DNA from: Chionoecetes opilio
Taxonomy: Eukaryota; Arthropoda; Malacostraca; Decapoda; Majidae
Direction: 5' to 3'
Assembly (NCBI GenBank): GCA_016584305.1
Contig: JACEEZ010024172.1
Span: 331,126 to 395,125, forward strand
DNA length: 64,000 nt
Under the pieces are notes generated by a model. It was not told the origin of the DNA. It did no database searches and saw only the letters and a list, made by a program, of their open reading frames with translations. Positions within the stretch are counted from its first letter, which is position 1, and every line of letters begins with the position of its first letter. The position numbers and the translations under genes were made by a program. Below, in pieces: positions 19,701 to 30,104 of the stretch.

Positions 19701-22698
19701 TCTTGTCCCTTGGTGCACTCGCCGTCGAAGGCAGAGGGATGGGCAGCACGTTGGTAATCTTCAGCCACGCAGCATGTGCAGAAAAGAGTTTGTAGTTTGC
19801 TCCTGGTGGGACTCAAACCTGGTACCTCGAGCTCACCACTTCCAGGCGCCAACCACTGGGCCACCGCCACCTGATAGCATTGCCTTCTACCTGAGAGAGA
19901 CCACAATGAAGTAACAGACCTTGACAACCAGTCTATACTCGCCGTACGTTAAGTTGGCGAAAATGGGGCCCCTTCACTCCCTATTTCCGAACGCACGGGA
20001 TTGGCTGAGGTGTTGGGTGAGAATGCCTTACTCCAAGTTCCGCCCTGAACCCCCCAACACTCAACACCTCAGCCAATCCTGTGCATTCGGAAGGGGGGAG
20101 TGAGGGGGCACCATTTTCGCCAACGTAACGTGTGACCATAGCCATGTATTAGTGTTGAGTTCTGATTCCCTTTGTGTTGCCACCAGGCCGAGTGACAACT
20201 GGCTGCACACCGTCCCCAAGACCAAGGTGCTGGATAACTCGCAGGAGCCCGACGCTTCCTTCCTGCGGGAGATGGCGACCCTGGTGTCCACAGCACGCAC
20301 GGTGAGTACCCACAGGAGGGACGTCAAGGGCTGGGCTGACTCACTGATGGTGGTGGGTTGATGTCTGTTTCATGTGTTCCTTGTGGGTTGATGTCTGTCT
20401 CCTTGTGTTCCTTGTCTGTTTACACCATACTGTTTTCTGCACTTCTTTTTCGCTCATTAGACCCTCGTGTTTCCAGGCGGAGGAGATGACCACCCTCCCC
20501 CACGGCGGGCAGGACGTCATCTTCCTGGAGGTGAGCAGCCTGGAGCAGCTGGTGAAGACCTACGGACCCGACTCCCCCCAAGTGAGCCATACACGCATGC
20601 CACACACACACACCCATGCACCCACCCCACACACCACACAACAAATACACACACGTTAGGTAGTGGTAGAAGTAGAATTATTGCAGTTTTCCATTTTATT
20701 TGGTAATGTGTCAGTTAAATTACATCGCTGGATTAGTTTGAATGAAGAATTAACAGAAAAGAGCTATGAATTATAATTATTGTCAAGTTTCCATTTAATT
20801 TAATAAATAATATGTCTGTTCTATACATCAGTGGATTAGTTTGCATGAAGAATGTTAAGAGAAAAAGAGGGCATGTAAAGGTGGTGGAATATTTTGAAGA
20901 TTTGATTAATGTCAAGTGTTTAGTTGAGGCGATACATCATACATAGGAGTTGATAGGTTGTGTTCAGAGGATGTATGAATAGGATACAATCAAAAGGGAT
21001 GAAGTGAAGAAAGCAATTGACACTAAAAAATGTAAATGCAGCAGGAGTGGATAGGATTACAGTGAAGCTGTTAGAGTAGGATAGTTAGACTTAAGGTAGA
21101 ATGGAATTTTCGTCTCGTTAAAAAAATAGACTATAGGTGACCGGCATCTGTACGTGTGGTGTGGACGTCTCCTTTCCCGGGCAGGTTGCGGAGGCGAGCG
21201 GCATCCTGCGCGGCCAGCTGGTGAAGGTGACCGAGCTGCTGCGCGAGGTGTACAGCGACCGCGTGGTGGTGATGACCGCCACTGTGGAGGAGTCCAAGCA
21301 GCTGGCTCGCCGCACCCGCTCCATCCTTCAGACTGCCGAAGTAATTATTATAATGATCCATACAACAGTCTTTCTTCCAAACAAGTGGTACAGGTAAAGA
21401 TGGGGATATAAGCTAAGCTGTGCGTGCCTCGGTGTTCATCTCCATTGCATTAGCCTTTGAGCCTGTGGTGGGTGACAACCTGCCACCACGGGACGCAGGG
21501 CTTGTGTGACATCCGGATTACCACAGTTACCTTCTCCAGGTAACCATTTATCAACCCCGAAAGGGAGGATAAACAGCTGGGTGGGTTGACCGCTGCTGAC
21601 AGCCCGGATTCGAACCAGGGCCCGCATATTCGTGACTAGGCGCGTTAGCCACTACACCACGGAGACTAACAAATAAGTGTGGTAGCATGTAAATCCAGAT
21701 TACAATGGTTTTTTTCTATTGTGGGAAATGGGAGGAGGGGTCCCAACCTTCCACTCTCGTCCCTTTCTATGCCCTCCTATCAATCAATCATTGGGGGCAT
21801 ACGCCGGGGGGCGCGTCGCCTCGCCCACCCTACGACGCCACTCCCGGGGGTCACCACGCGCGAGTCTCCATGCAGGCTCCTTTCCCATACCAAGCAGCTC
21901 CTGACAAGAAACATCAACTTGCCCCAGCCACGAGCCTTGTGGGCCTCCTCCATGCCGGATTGTCTCTTACAGATCCTGGATGAAGGAGTCTGGATAAGTT
22001 CATGGATGGGAAAGAGAGGTGGATATAGGTAGAGTTAAGGTAACAGGAACTACCTCGTGTAGGTCTCACTGCCTCTTGTAGCTTCCTTACTTTCTTATGT
22101 ATGTTCTTACAGATACAATCCGATGGGAAGGATCGGTTTCAGGGTAACGTGCCACATGCCCATATAGCCGAAGTTGGCGCTGACGGACTATGATTCTTCC
22201 CATCGGGTTGTATCTGTAAGAGACAATTCGGCGTAGAGGAGGCCACAAGGCTCGTGGCTGGGGCAAATTGATGTTTCTTGTCGAGAGTTGCTTGGTATGG
22301 GAAAGGAGCCTGCATGGGGACTCGCGCGTGGTGACCCCCGGGAGTGGCATCATAGGGTGGGCGAGGCGACGCGCCCCCCGGTGTATGCCCCCAATGATTG
22401 ATTCACACAGTAGAAGAGCAGAAGTGGGTCCCTGCTCTCTTCTTTACCTTTTCTATTTTGAGCTGTACATAGCATCTCCTGTTCTGACTCTTGCCTCCTT
22501 TGCCAGCCCGGCAAGCCCAGCAACCTGAACAAGCACTACTCCGAGGACTACCCGGCCATCTTCAACATCATCCTGTGGCTGAGCATCATCCTGGGCCTCT
22601 CCGTGCTGGCCATCTCCCTCTCCATGTGGAACATGGACCCCGGCCGGGACTCTATCATCTACCGCATGACTACCATGCGCATGAAGAAAGATAATTAA
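10791..22698 (+). CDS. ATP6AP2: ATP6AP2, (pro)renin receptor / V-ATPase accessory protein 2
   Basis: A type I membrane protein that helps assemble the V-ATPase V0 sector in the ER and modulates Wnt and renin signalling in vertebrates. Exons: 10791-10835 (or 10839), 13277-13402, 17695-17903, 20187-20301, 20477-20581, 21185-21340 and 22507-22698. They give about 315 residues against 350 in human. A hydrophobic signal peptide (VCFLLSLLS) lies in exon 1. The last exon has the diagnostic transmembrane and tail: NIILWLSIILGLSVLAISLS, then WNMDPGRDSIIYRMT, close to human YNIWNMDPGYDSIIYRMT. A dibasic RRTR site in exon 6 matches the position of the human furin-type RKTR site. The tail ends KKDN, a KKxx ER-retrieval form. 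Exon 1 needs the weak donor GTGGGT at 836 to stay in phase; the stronger GTGAGT at 840 would shift the frame. All other junctions are in phase. Confidence 0.93.
11825..12208 (-). CDS. intronless PHD-finger protein with acidic Glu/Pro tail (function unknown)
   Basis: A 127-residue open frame in ATP6AP2 intron 1 on the opposite strand. The order C-x2-C-x12-C-x2-C-x4-H-x2-C-x19-C-x2-C with a Trp before the last pair (DWQCAVC) is a complete C4HC3 PHD-type zinc finger (about residues 18-70). It is followed by a tail of EPEAEPEPE-type repeats and a short hydrophobic end. A TATA box sits about 50 bp upstream of ATG. PHD-like fingers occur both in chromatin readers and in some retroelement proteins, so this may be a retrotransposed or element-derived gene. 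Flanking sequence at 11700-11790 also occurs at 9230-9310, which favours a mobile origin. I do not recognise the specific protein. Confidence 0.6.
   Translation of the reverse strand: MAALKNHVNQPGDVPANCLRCTQLVRPRQEGMECYICGRWQHRTCDTGISRAAYRAACQLGGMDWQCAVCAAPEAEAEPEPEADEAAPEPEAEPEPEAEPDSLPLPSFMLDYTGGPFVSAAHFVRVP
12260..12268 (-). promoter_or_regulatory. TATA box of the PHD-finger ORF
   Basis: TATATAAAG reads on the minus strand 52-60 bp upstream of the ATG at 12208, in a short GC-mixed region. The spacing would put transcription start close to the start codon. Confidence 0.5.
13395..13660. repeat. GA-rich microsatellite next to ATP6AP2 exon 2 donor
   Basis: Imperfect (GA)n, (CAGA)n and GAGAAAGAGA tracts begin within 10 bp of the exon 2 donor at 13403 (GTGAGAGAGA). 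Another GA/CAGA tract precedes exon 2. Confidence 0.85.
14338..14988. mobile_element. pogo/Tigger-like MITE in ATP6AP2 intron 2
   Basis: Starts CAGGGAGGTCCCGAAGATAC after TA and ends CGGGACCTCCCC. It is inserted in the repeat shared with 9400-9650, whose uninterrupted copy reads 'acaaatactcccccactata'. It is non-coding, about 650 bp, and lacks one of the two internal 'ggtcccaagg' modules seen in the other copies. Confidence 0.75.
15385..15586. mobile_element. TTAA-type MITE (CCCCTT family)
   Basis: TTAACCCCTTCACGCCCAGA starts at 15385 and the element ends GGGATTCGAGGTTAA at 15586, flanked by TTAA. It is followed directly by a CR1 3' fragment (15587-15741). Confidence 0.7.
15587..15741 (+). 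mobile_element. CR1-like LINE 3' fragment
   Basis: Reads 'ggataaattcatggatgggg' through 'ctcttgtagcttccttattttcttatgttcttat', the same 3' end as the long CR1-like element. A shorter tail copy is at 13025-13080. Confidence 0.75.
15745..15900. mobile_element. TTAA-type MITE, left portion beside the P-like element
   Basis: Starts TTAACGCTTTCACGCCCAGA and runs to 'cattaaaattatct', where homology stops close to the P-like element's left end. The family resumes at 17474. The two halves overlap by roughly 90 bp of family sequence, so this is not one element simply split by an 8-bp duplication. Confidence 0.55.
16220..16366 (+). pseudogene. THAP-domain fragment (48 residues, truncated)
   Basis: Starts MPYACIIYGC and continues with SLHNFPTD and LWKRFVRR. 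This is the C-x4-C ... H-x-F-P ... W-x3-(V)R order of the N-terminal half of a C2CH THAP domain. A stop follows at 48 residues, before the second half of the domain (the final His and AVPxF-type box), or an intron begins nearby. It is the DNA-binding head of a P-like transposase or a domesticated THAP gene. Confidence 0.65.
16483..16849 (-). mobile_element. tRNA-derived SINE, reverse copy of 7245-7604
   Basis: On the minus strand it carries GGTAGCGGAGTGGTTAGCG (A box) and GAGTTCGATCCCC (B box), and its body matches 7330-7570 closely. Its 3' tail is an ATT repeat with a T-run. It lies inside the P-like element, so it is younger than that element. Confidence 0.85.
16986..17234 (-). CDS. acidic 82-residue ORF inside the P-like element
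   Basis: Starts MMMSDCTSVSDSESVG and contains a PYMFEPEYRV segment in an otherwise acidic chain. I recall similar short acidic proteins with a P-Y-x-F-E-P motif being common in aquatic invertebrates, sometimes annotated as P2X7-like, but this is from memory and unverified. It could be an exon of the element's second protein. Confidence that it is a functional gene is low. Confidence 0.35.
   Translation of the reverse strand: MMMSDCTSVSDSESVGVTDLEYDAQSETEINDAARVYEENEPQIVMGAQPYMFEPEYRVDEQVLAEPEDQHEDLALLQNMDW
17474..17666. mobile_element. TTAA-type MITE right portion and CR1 3' tail
   Basis: 17474-17607 holds 'ctaaattagctagtaagg' to 'tctcaagggatta' of the CCCCTT family. 17607-17666 is a CR1 3' end ('caggaactaccacgtgtagg'). 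It ends about 30 bp before ATP6AP2 exon 3. Confidence 0.6.
18173..18383. mobile_element. TTAA-type MITE (CCCCTT family)
   Basis: TTAACCCCTTCACGCCCAGG to TCTCAAGGGGTTA, in ATP6AP2 intron 3. It is one of the best-preserved copies. Confidence 0.75.
19240..19425. repeat. 29-bp minisatellite
   Basis: About six copies of GGGTATTTTCCCAAGGGTGTGAAATGCGA, given here only as a unit description, with variants. They contain the palindromic CCCAAGGG core. ATP6AP2 intron 3. Confidence 0.85.
19575..19873 (-). mobile_element. tRNA-derived SINE, second family
   Basis: The minus strand begins GGCGGTGGCCCAGTGGTTGG (A-box-like), with AGGTTTGAGTCCCACC as B box about 35 bp on. The body differs from the first SINE family. 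Confidence 0.65.
19935..20137. mobile_element. fold-back MITE, family A
   Basis: Copy of 2153-2364: ACTCGCCGTACGTTAAGT on the left and an inverted arm ending near 20137. It ends about 50 bp before the acceptor of ATP6AP2 exon 4, so it may contribute to the branch region. Confidence 0.75.
20880..21090 (+). mobile_element. LINE reverse-transcriptase fragment
   Basis: Degenerate codons around 21030-21075 read as N-x-N-A-A-G-V-D-x-I-T-V-K-L-L-E, the conserved motif upstream of the catalytic box in RTE/Jockey-type elements. Several stops are present. Confidence 0.5.
21430..21668 (-). mobile_element. tRNA-derived SINE, third family
   Basis: On the minus strand GTGTAGTGGCTAACGCGCC (A box) is followed by GGTTCGAATCCGGGC (B box). 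A SINE is preferred over a tRNA gene because a long non-tRNA body follows. ATP6AP2 intron 6. Confidence 0.65.
21778..22193 (-). mobile_element. RTE-like LINE 3' end interrupted by a CR1 fragment
   Basis: Minus-strand match to the 3' end of 7105-8478, including the terminal AATCAATC/GATTGATT tail at 21780. A CR1 3' fragment (about 21981-22111, plus strand, with 'ggataagttcatggatggg' and 'cttcctta') splits it. The RTE sequence resumes at 'agatacaatccgatgggaag', exactly where it left off at 'cttacagatc'. Confidence 0.75.
22195..22404 (+). mobile_element. RTE-like LINE 3' end, head-to-head with the previous one
   Basis: Plus-strand copy of the last ~210 bp of the RTE element, ending at the GATTGATT tail. 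It carries a deletion in the GRPQGSW region compared with 8295-8335. It ends about 100 bp before ATP6AP2 exon 7. Confidence 0.8.
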
Positions 22699-24106
22699 TT
22701 GTTGGGAAGTGTGTCGTGTGTGTGTGTGGTTGTTGTGAGCACAAACAGTAATCCAGGTAGTTTGTGTGTTAGGAAATCTACTCAGTTGTGTATTTAAAAT
22801 TTGAGGGAAATTCGTATAGGTATATTCTATTTATTGAAGTTAGTGGTGTGGCTGTCTGTACAAGGTGTATAAAGGACATTATTGTGACAATTTCAATAGT
22901 GTGTACATACTAACCAGATTTATATAAAAGCAATGTTATTACCACGAATCTGTTTTGTCCCTAGCTCTGTGATAACAGATGGATTAGTACTATTTAAAAA
23001 ATATTTGACAACTGTAGGGATTTATCAAAGCAGCTTTGTTCATGTATGATTATTGCTCATTCAAATCAGATTGTTAGTGGAGATGCCTTCAAATGAAACC
23101 GAAAAAAATTGAAATTGTAATGTAGATAAGTAACTGCACCCGTTAGTTGTAAAATTATACTTATACGCACTAGGTTCCTCCGGGCAACATTCCAGCCTTG
23201 TGCTCGATGCAGGGCCTGATGCCTCCACCTGGCGGGGTTCAGTGATGACACACACAAGGCACAAAGGTTTCCTCATGTCAGTGCTGGCTGCCTGTTGCTA
23301 TGGCTTTCAAACTGACCGTACCATCTGCAAAAAAAGAAATTCCTATGAAAAGCAGACAAGTTGATCTCGTTACTTATGTCACGTTTAATTCAAGCTCTTA
23401 AATGCACTAAATAGACTATTGTCATGATGATTATGTTATTCCTATGTTACTTATAGATCTTGATATTGATTTCTTTATTCTTGATCAATGTGACTGATCC
23501 TCTTCATAAAAAAAACATACTGGATCTTTGATACTAATAATTACTTCAAACAAAAATAAATGCAGGAAATAGATAAAATTACTATTGATTTTGTAAGTAT
23601 TTTTCTATTTTTTTATTTTGCATAACTGTCTACAAGTCATCCCTCAAATATTGACAAACAGTTTTCAGTCTTAACTCATATGCTGAAATTTGCATCAAGC
23701 TAAGGTTAAATTTAGGATTTTCCCCTATCCTTGCTGTTGTCCCTTATGTACACGAATTATTCCTTGAGCCAGTCTTCATGACGTGGGAGAGGTCTGCCTT
23801 GGTGTGCCCCTCACCCACCTGATATGAGTCATTGTAATGTATGAATGAGGGATGCGGTGACTGCCTGCACTCAAGCATCCTCTATTAGGGAGCCTGATAG
23901 ATGTATGGTGCTGTTGCTTCATTGATTGTATATAATGTGTGTGAATATATGGAAAACTGTGGTTGAAGTAAATGTTTTCTTCCCTAACTGCCGTGCCTTT
24001 GAGGATGGTGAGGCTCATTGAAAAGGAATTATTTTATAGGAATGTGCATTTTGGTTAGAGTAGCCCTTGTGACAAACAGAAGACATCTACGAAGCTATCT
24101 ATCTCA
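22699..24106 (+). other. ATP6AP2 3' flank / probable 3' UTR
   Basis: AT-rich sequence with no repeats that I recognise. It includes AATAAA at about 23555 as a possible polyadenylation signal. No other gene is seen. Confidence 0.4.
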
Positions 24107-24114
24107 ATCTAGAG

Positions 24115-25268
24115 CAGGGGTGGGGAACGTCCGGCCCGTGGGCCATATAAAGCCCGCAAAACCATTTGGTCAGGCCCTGCCAAGGCAACCACAGACAACT
24201 CAAAATCCAATAAATCTAGGTTTTTTTTTTCCATACCAACATAAATTGTTATTAACCCTTTCACGTACAAATGACGTCTTTGAGCGTCATCCGGTACGTG
24301 TAGGCCATACGTACAAATGACTTCTTTGAGCGTCGTCCGGTACGTGTAGGCCATACGTACAAATGACGTCTTTGAGCGTCATCCGGTACGTGTAGGCCAT
24401 ACGTACAAATGACTTCTTTGAGCGTCGTCCGGTACGTGTAGGCCATACGTACAAATGACGTCTTTGAGCGTCATCCAAAAATAATATTTTAAAATATTTA
24501 TTAAAAATCTTAAAAAGCGCACGGTTGACGTGAGATTCACTTGACCGTTGGAGCGAATTACAATATATTATATTAAAATATATTTTGTATAATATTATAT
24601 TATACAATATATTTATTAAAAAAAAAAACGCTATCTTTCACTTCGTTGTATGGCCTTATTTTTGAGCGAATTACAATATATTATACTTCATTGGAAAGGA
24701 AATTTATTCAGCTATGTCATGGAATGTAGAAAAATCTTTATGATGATAAGTTGATTTTTGGCATATTTTTTGCCGCAAGGTGTTATTTTTTTTTTTTCAC
24801 TTCTAACTCGAGGTTTTGTAAGTTATTTTCACGCTAGCGTATTTTTTGAACATTGTATGATATAGGAAATGATCTTAGCTTAAAAACTAAACATAATTGA
24901 ACTCGATACTTTTGATAGTTTAGTTTCTAGTGGAAGAAGGAAGAAGAAGAAGTACAACTTTTTTCCCGCGCGTGACATTTCGGGTGACAATGGGTTTACG
25001 CAGGACAACAAAAAGTGAATGACAATGGTGACGTGAAAGGATTAAGTGCATGCATAATACTTATAACGCAAATTTCAAAAGGGACAAGCTCGTCCATTAC
25101 GGGACGAATAGGACACATAGATGACGGGACAGACACGTATAATTCACGTATGGTTCTCGTCGGCTAAAAAAAGCAGGCTGATTTTTAAGTTGATAGTTTT
25201 GTATGGCCCTCGAATGATGACATGAATATCCAAATGGCCCTTGGTAGTAAAATGGTTCCCCACCCCTG
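24115..25268. mobile_element. hAT-like non-autonomous transposon with perfect 8-bp target duplication
   Basis: Ends CAGGGGTGGGGAAC and GTTCCCCACCCCTG are inverted, and both sides carry ATCTAGAG (24107-24114 and 25269-25276). Eight-base duplications with CAGGGGT-type ends are diagnostic of hAT elements. No transposase frame remains. A second element (24256-25041) is nested in it. Confidence 0.88.
24256..25041. mobile_element. TTAA element nested in the hAT element
   Basis: TTAA at 24252-24255 and 25042-25045 encloses inverted ends CCCTTTCACGT and ACGTGAAAGG, as for piggyBac-type elements (ends beginning CCC). The left part has expanded into a 46-bp tandem repeat (24264-24475, about 4.5 copies, each with ATGACGTCTTTGAGCGTCAT or a close variant). 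No coding capacity. Confidence 0.8.
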
Positions 25269-25593
25269 ATCTAGAGAGAGAGAGAAAGGGAGGGAGTGGG
25301 AGAGAGAGTGAGAGGACTGAATGAGTAGCGAATCTAGGGGGTGGCCCCCCAGATCTGAGTCAGGGGTTAATGAAAATTCAACTATTTATTTGTAATGGCT
25401 ATGCCGTAGCCACCCCACACTAGATCTGTGTCTAACCTTGGCCACCCCAGTCACCATGTCCTCACGGCGCTACTGTGAGTGGCAGAGGGGGGGAGGGAGA
25501 GTTTATGTGTGATTTGAGGTTTAGTCTTTCCTGCAAAGTAATAGCTGTTGCCTCGTTATCTTTATCTTATATAACGTCAGATCGGCTATAGCC

Positions 25594-26383
25594 AGTGACG
25601 TAGCTCCGGGGGGGGGAGGGGGGGCACGTCTGAGGGGAGTGCCCCCCATGTGAATCCAGAGTCCCCCCCCAACTAGCCATATAATCTGCCAGTAACGCTG
25701 CCGTAATTTGTTTGGACCTGTGACTGACGGTGTGCAATAAATCAAATATACCCTTCTATGTGGCATTAGAATGCCCCTAAACCCCGCTTGCCATAGCAGG
25801 CCCTGCTGACGACAATGCCCTTGCCCAGCTGCCCTGCACACACACACTACTTCCTCCTCTCAGCTGCTTGCTCTACACACACACCCTGCCTGATGGCTGG
25901 CGCGCCCTCGACTGTCGCTCGTTCCAGAATACTCAAACAGGTTAACTCTGTTCAACACTGCTTCGAAACACTAAACCTTTCCATTATTTCCTTCCCTGTT
26001 GACCTTTTACCAATCATTTTTGACCTGTAACGTTATCTAAGCCTTCAATCGTAGTAAATGTGAGGTAGTAAGTGTGGGTATAGTTTCGTAGTAGTTTTGT
26101 TAAAGCTTATATTGATGGGGGTCGTTAATGCTTCAAACTCGTTAATATTATTTTTTTTTTGCTACGTAGTTTGTGAGTTGTTAAAGGACTGCATTGCTTT
26201 GTCAGTGGCGTGGCTACCCATGGGGGGGGGGCACTAGGCAAACGGGGCCACTCTGATGCCACATAGAAGGGTATAAGGGCATATTCTAAGATCAGATCAG
26301 TGGTGGGTATTAGAGCATTGTACAGAATACCCCAGCCATGGCCAGTAGGGGGCCACGTGTGCCCCCGATAGCTACGTCACTGG
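25594..26383. mobile_element. possible CAGTGRCGTAGC-type transposon
   Basis: CAGTGACGTAGCT at 25594 pairs with AGCTACGTCACTG at 26371-26383. A shorter pairing starts at CAGTGGCGTGGCTA (26212). G-runs follow both starts. No matching target duplication was found, so limits are uncertain. A further CAGTGGCGGAAC end is at 26903. Confidence 0.45.
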
Positions 26384-26384
26384 A

Positions 26385-26885
26385 CCAATGCCTTCCTTCC
26401 TTCCTTCTTATGTTCCTATATTTGTGTGTGTGTTGAATGCCTTCCTTCCTTCCTTCCCTCTCCATATGTTTCTGTGTATATTCAATGCCTTAATTCCTCC
26501 CTTTCTTCCTTCCTTCTTATGTTCCTTGTCTCCGTATATTCAATGCCTTCCTTCCCTCCTCACTACTTCTTATATTCATATATCCCTATGTTCCTCTGTA
26601 TATTCAACATCCATCCTCCTTCCTTCCTTCTCATATGTTCCTATCTTTCTCTGTATATTCAGTCCCTTCCTTCCTTCCTTCCTTCCTTCCTCACTACCAC
26701 TTTTATTTACAGAAGACCGGGTTTTACACAACTATTATCTTATTTTTTTACTATGTTTCCTATTAACTAAATACAACACACGTACCCACATAGGTAGGTA
26801 AGCAGGAATTGCCTTATGTAAATAGAAAGTGGTTTTATTTAGACTCATGCCATATGTCTCTGTATACTCAACACCTCCTATTCCT
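26385..26885. repeat. (TTCC)n-rich degenerate tandem repeat
   Basis: Units of roughly 65-75 bp combine CCTTCCTTCC runs with 'tatgttcct' and 'tgtatattcaatgcc'. No gene is credible despite long open frames. Confidence 0.75.
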
Positions 26886-26989
26886 TCTTCCCCTCTTATC
26901 CAGTGGCGGAACAAGGGGGGGGGGGGGGTAATAACGTGGGGGTTGCGCTCGGGGGGGCACAGGTGAATATGGAGGGCACCATAGTTTTC

Positions 26990-26995
26990 ATTTAT

Positions 26996-27026
<31 letters not shown>

Positions 27027-27034
27027 TATATATA

Positions 27035-27093
<59 letters not shown>

Positions 27094-27108
27094 TATATAT
27101 ATAAATTA
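26990..27108. repeat. (TA)n microsatellite
   Basis: Alternating TA with AAT interruptions. The stretch 27110-28430 that follows shows no recognisable gene. Confidence 0.9.
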
Positions 27109-28439
27109 CAATTTGCTAATTTTTCTCAACATGTTAGCAATTTTTTTCATTCAAATAGGGGCACCTCTTGAAATAGGGGGGCACTTGGGGGGGGGGCTCC
27201 GCCCTAAAATGGGGGGGCAAGTGGCATCCCCCGTGTCCCCCCGCAGTCCCCTCAATTGTAAAATAAATGAGAATCCCTCAACAAGGTTTGCTGCTTTAGA
27301 ATCCACCCCTTACTTTTCTCCACTTATTCTGCTTAAAGTTAAAAATGGTATGAAATAGGCAATCTCCCTTCTCCATGTTCCATGTTCTGTAGCCTTCACT
27401 TCTGTTATCGGTGTTTACAAGGTATCAATACCATTACCGCCACAACAGTGATTTATGTTTTAATTAAGTACATGACTAACCAACTTAACCGACCAATAAA
27501 CAAACAAACAAAAAAAGCCAACCGGCATCCTAGGAAAAAGAAAAAAGAAAAAAAATCAACCGACCCCTGATCCGATACCAGGCTCGAAACTTGGACCGTG
27601 AGTCAGCCTCAGGAATAGTTTTCATTGAGTTTTCATAATAATACGGTATGAATAATGCTCAAAGGGTTTCAACATGACAACGCCATAACACCGTGATCAA
27701 TAATTAAATACATGGGCTACGTGGGCCGTGGCAGCAACCTTACAGCCGAACCCTGATCCCAAGCAGGGCTCCAAACTTTAGCGAGTCGGCCTTATAAATA
27801 CACTAACAAGTTGTTCCATAATTCTAACTATTCTAACAATAACCTGACCGGGTGTTTCATAGGAAGGATGAGACTGGTGGCTATTAAGACGGATGGGAAG
27901 ATAGGAATTAAAGCCAGTGCTTCGATCCTTACCAAGTTACCCTTAATGACTAAATGATCAATTATGAAAACTTGCACTACCAATAACAGAAAATATCAAG
28001 TGCCTCTGTTCTAATGTTATAATCGCATCAACGCCACAATTCCAACATCAGTGAGGGAATGATGAGTGACTTACGTGAGTTCAAAGCTACTGTACAATAT
28101 AAATTTATACTTACCTCAAAGCCGGATCAGCGGAGCACACATCCTCCCTCTCCGATGACTGAGCACGTTCTGATGCGTAATTGGTCGTGGCAGATAATGG
28201 CTCGTCCATCCTGGCCTGTGATTGGCTGGCTGCTCACCCTCCTAACGCGCTCATTGGCTGCCTGACTGAACAACCTTGGCACTACTTCACTTTTTTTTAC
28301 GTTGAAATGAAGCTCCAAACAGATATAAAAAAACGAAAAAATTGAAAATAAGATGAAGCAATCGAATATTACAACAGGAAATGGATCTGAGAATGTATAA
28401 TAGGAGGCTTTCAGGAGGGAGAAGAAGCGAAGGAAAAGT

Positions 28440-28855
<416 letters not shown>

Positions 28856-29375
28856 AGGCTGAAGAAGTAGTTTAAGATGAAAACGTAAAGACTTACCTAT
28901 AAGGAATAAAACAATAATCAATAGACACAGACACACAAAGGTAGAGAAATCAGGACTTAAAACACCAGGTAGTTAATAGTAATAGTGGGTAGTACTAGTT
29001 AGTATGAGGTAATTACTTCATGGCAGCATAACACAAGAGTAAACAGTTGAACATTCTTTATTATTATTCTTCGTTATACGCCATGTCTTCCACACACATC
29101 CATAGTTCACTTGACATCGCACGTTTTCTTCCTCATAGAAATGTCCGTTAAATAGTGATGAGTGAGGTGACACTTAAACATTACTTTACCACAATGAGCG
29201 GCCAGACAGACAGACAGACACACAGACACACACACAGACACACACACACACACACACACACACGTACAATACATACAATCATATACACATTTCTCTCAAT
29301 CACAACCATCCCAATGAGCAAATAAATTCATCTATATATGTGTGTATCTGGCCCTGTATGTACATCACCAAGGTC

Positions 29376-29588
29376 AACAACACTATAGTCGCCACTGCAC
29401 TAATGTCGCCAGGTGCCATATTATACATTTTAGCATCACTAGACTTTTATGTGCCACTGAAGACACGTATATAATATAAACTACTGTGCAAGCATCTTTA
29501 GTGGCACATATGTCTGTAGTGATGCTAAAATGCGTAATATATGGCACCTGGCGACATTAGTGCAGTGGCGACTATAGTGTTATTGACA
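29376..29588. mobile_element. fold-back MITE, family B
   Basis: Near-perfect inverted arms (about 95 bp): 'actatagtcgccactgcac' at 29382 and its complement ending at about 29580. Copies at 32240-32447 and, with a different centre, 44694-45178. Confidence 0.85.
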
Positions 29589-30104
29589 GTACATGTACAG
29601 TAATCATGCTATCACTACCTGTAGGTTAATGATACAGGTGTGCTAATAAGGTGGGGGGTTGGGGGGGATGGGGGGAGCTCTCCCTGACTCCCCAATGCCT
29701 CACCACCAACACGGGAGGAGGGAAAGAGGGGGAGGTGGGGGGTTTCAAGTCGCTCCTCTCACTATCTACAGTGCTACCGTACATCATTTATCTCATGTTT
29801 AAGTAATAAATATATCTTTCATTCCTTGCTTCACTACTTCCCCCCCTCCTCCCCCTCCTTCACCCCCCCCTTGCTGTGTCTTGGCATGGGGGGCAGGGCT
29901 GCAGTCACCCCCTAACACCCTCCCCCGCACCCCTACACACCCTGGATGGACACTGATATACTGCTTACAAAAATAAATTGGAATTGCAGACATCTGTAAT
30001 ATTAGCTGCTTTCATAGTCAATAATTCTTCTCAATCTTATGAGCAAAATAAGTCATGTATACAAAATCTTGATAAAACTAATATCTTCTAATCTTTTTTA
30101 AACT

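Noticed and set aside
21595..21666. tRNA-Val-like gene on the minus strand
   Set aside because: Good A and B boxes, but the sequence continues into a SINE-type body without a terminator T-run next to the tRNA part.
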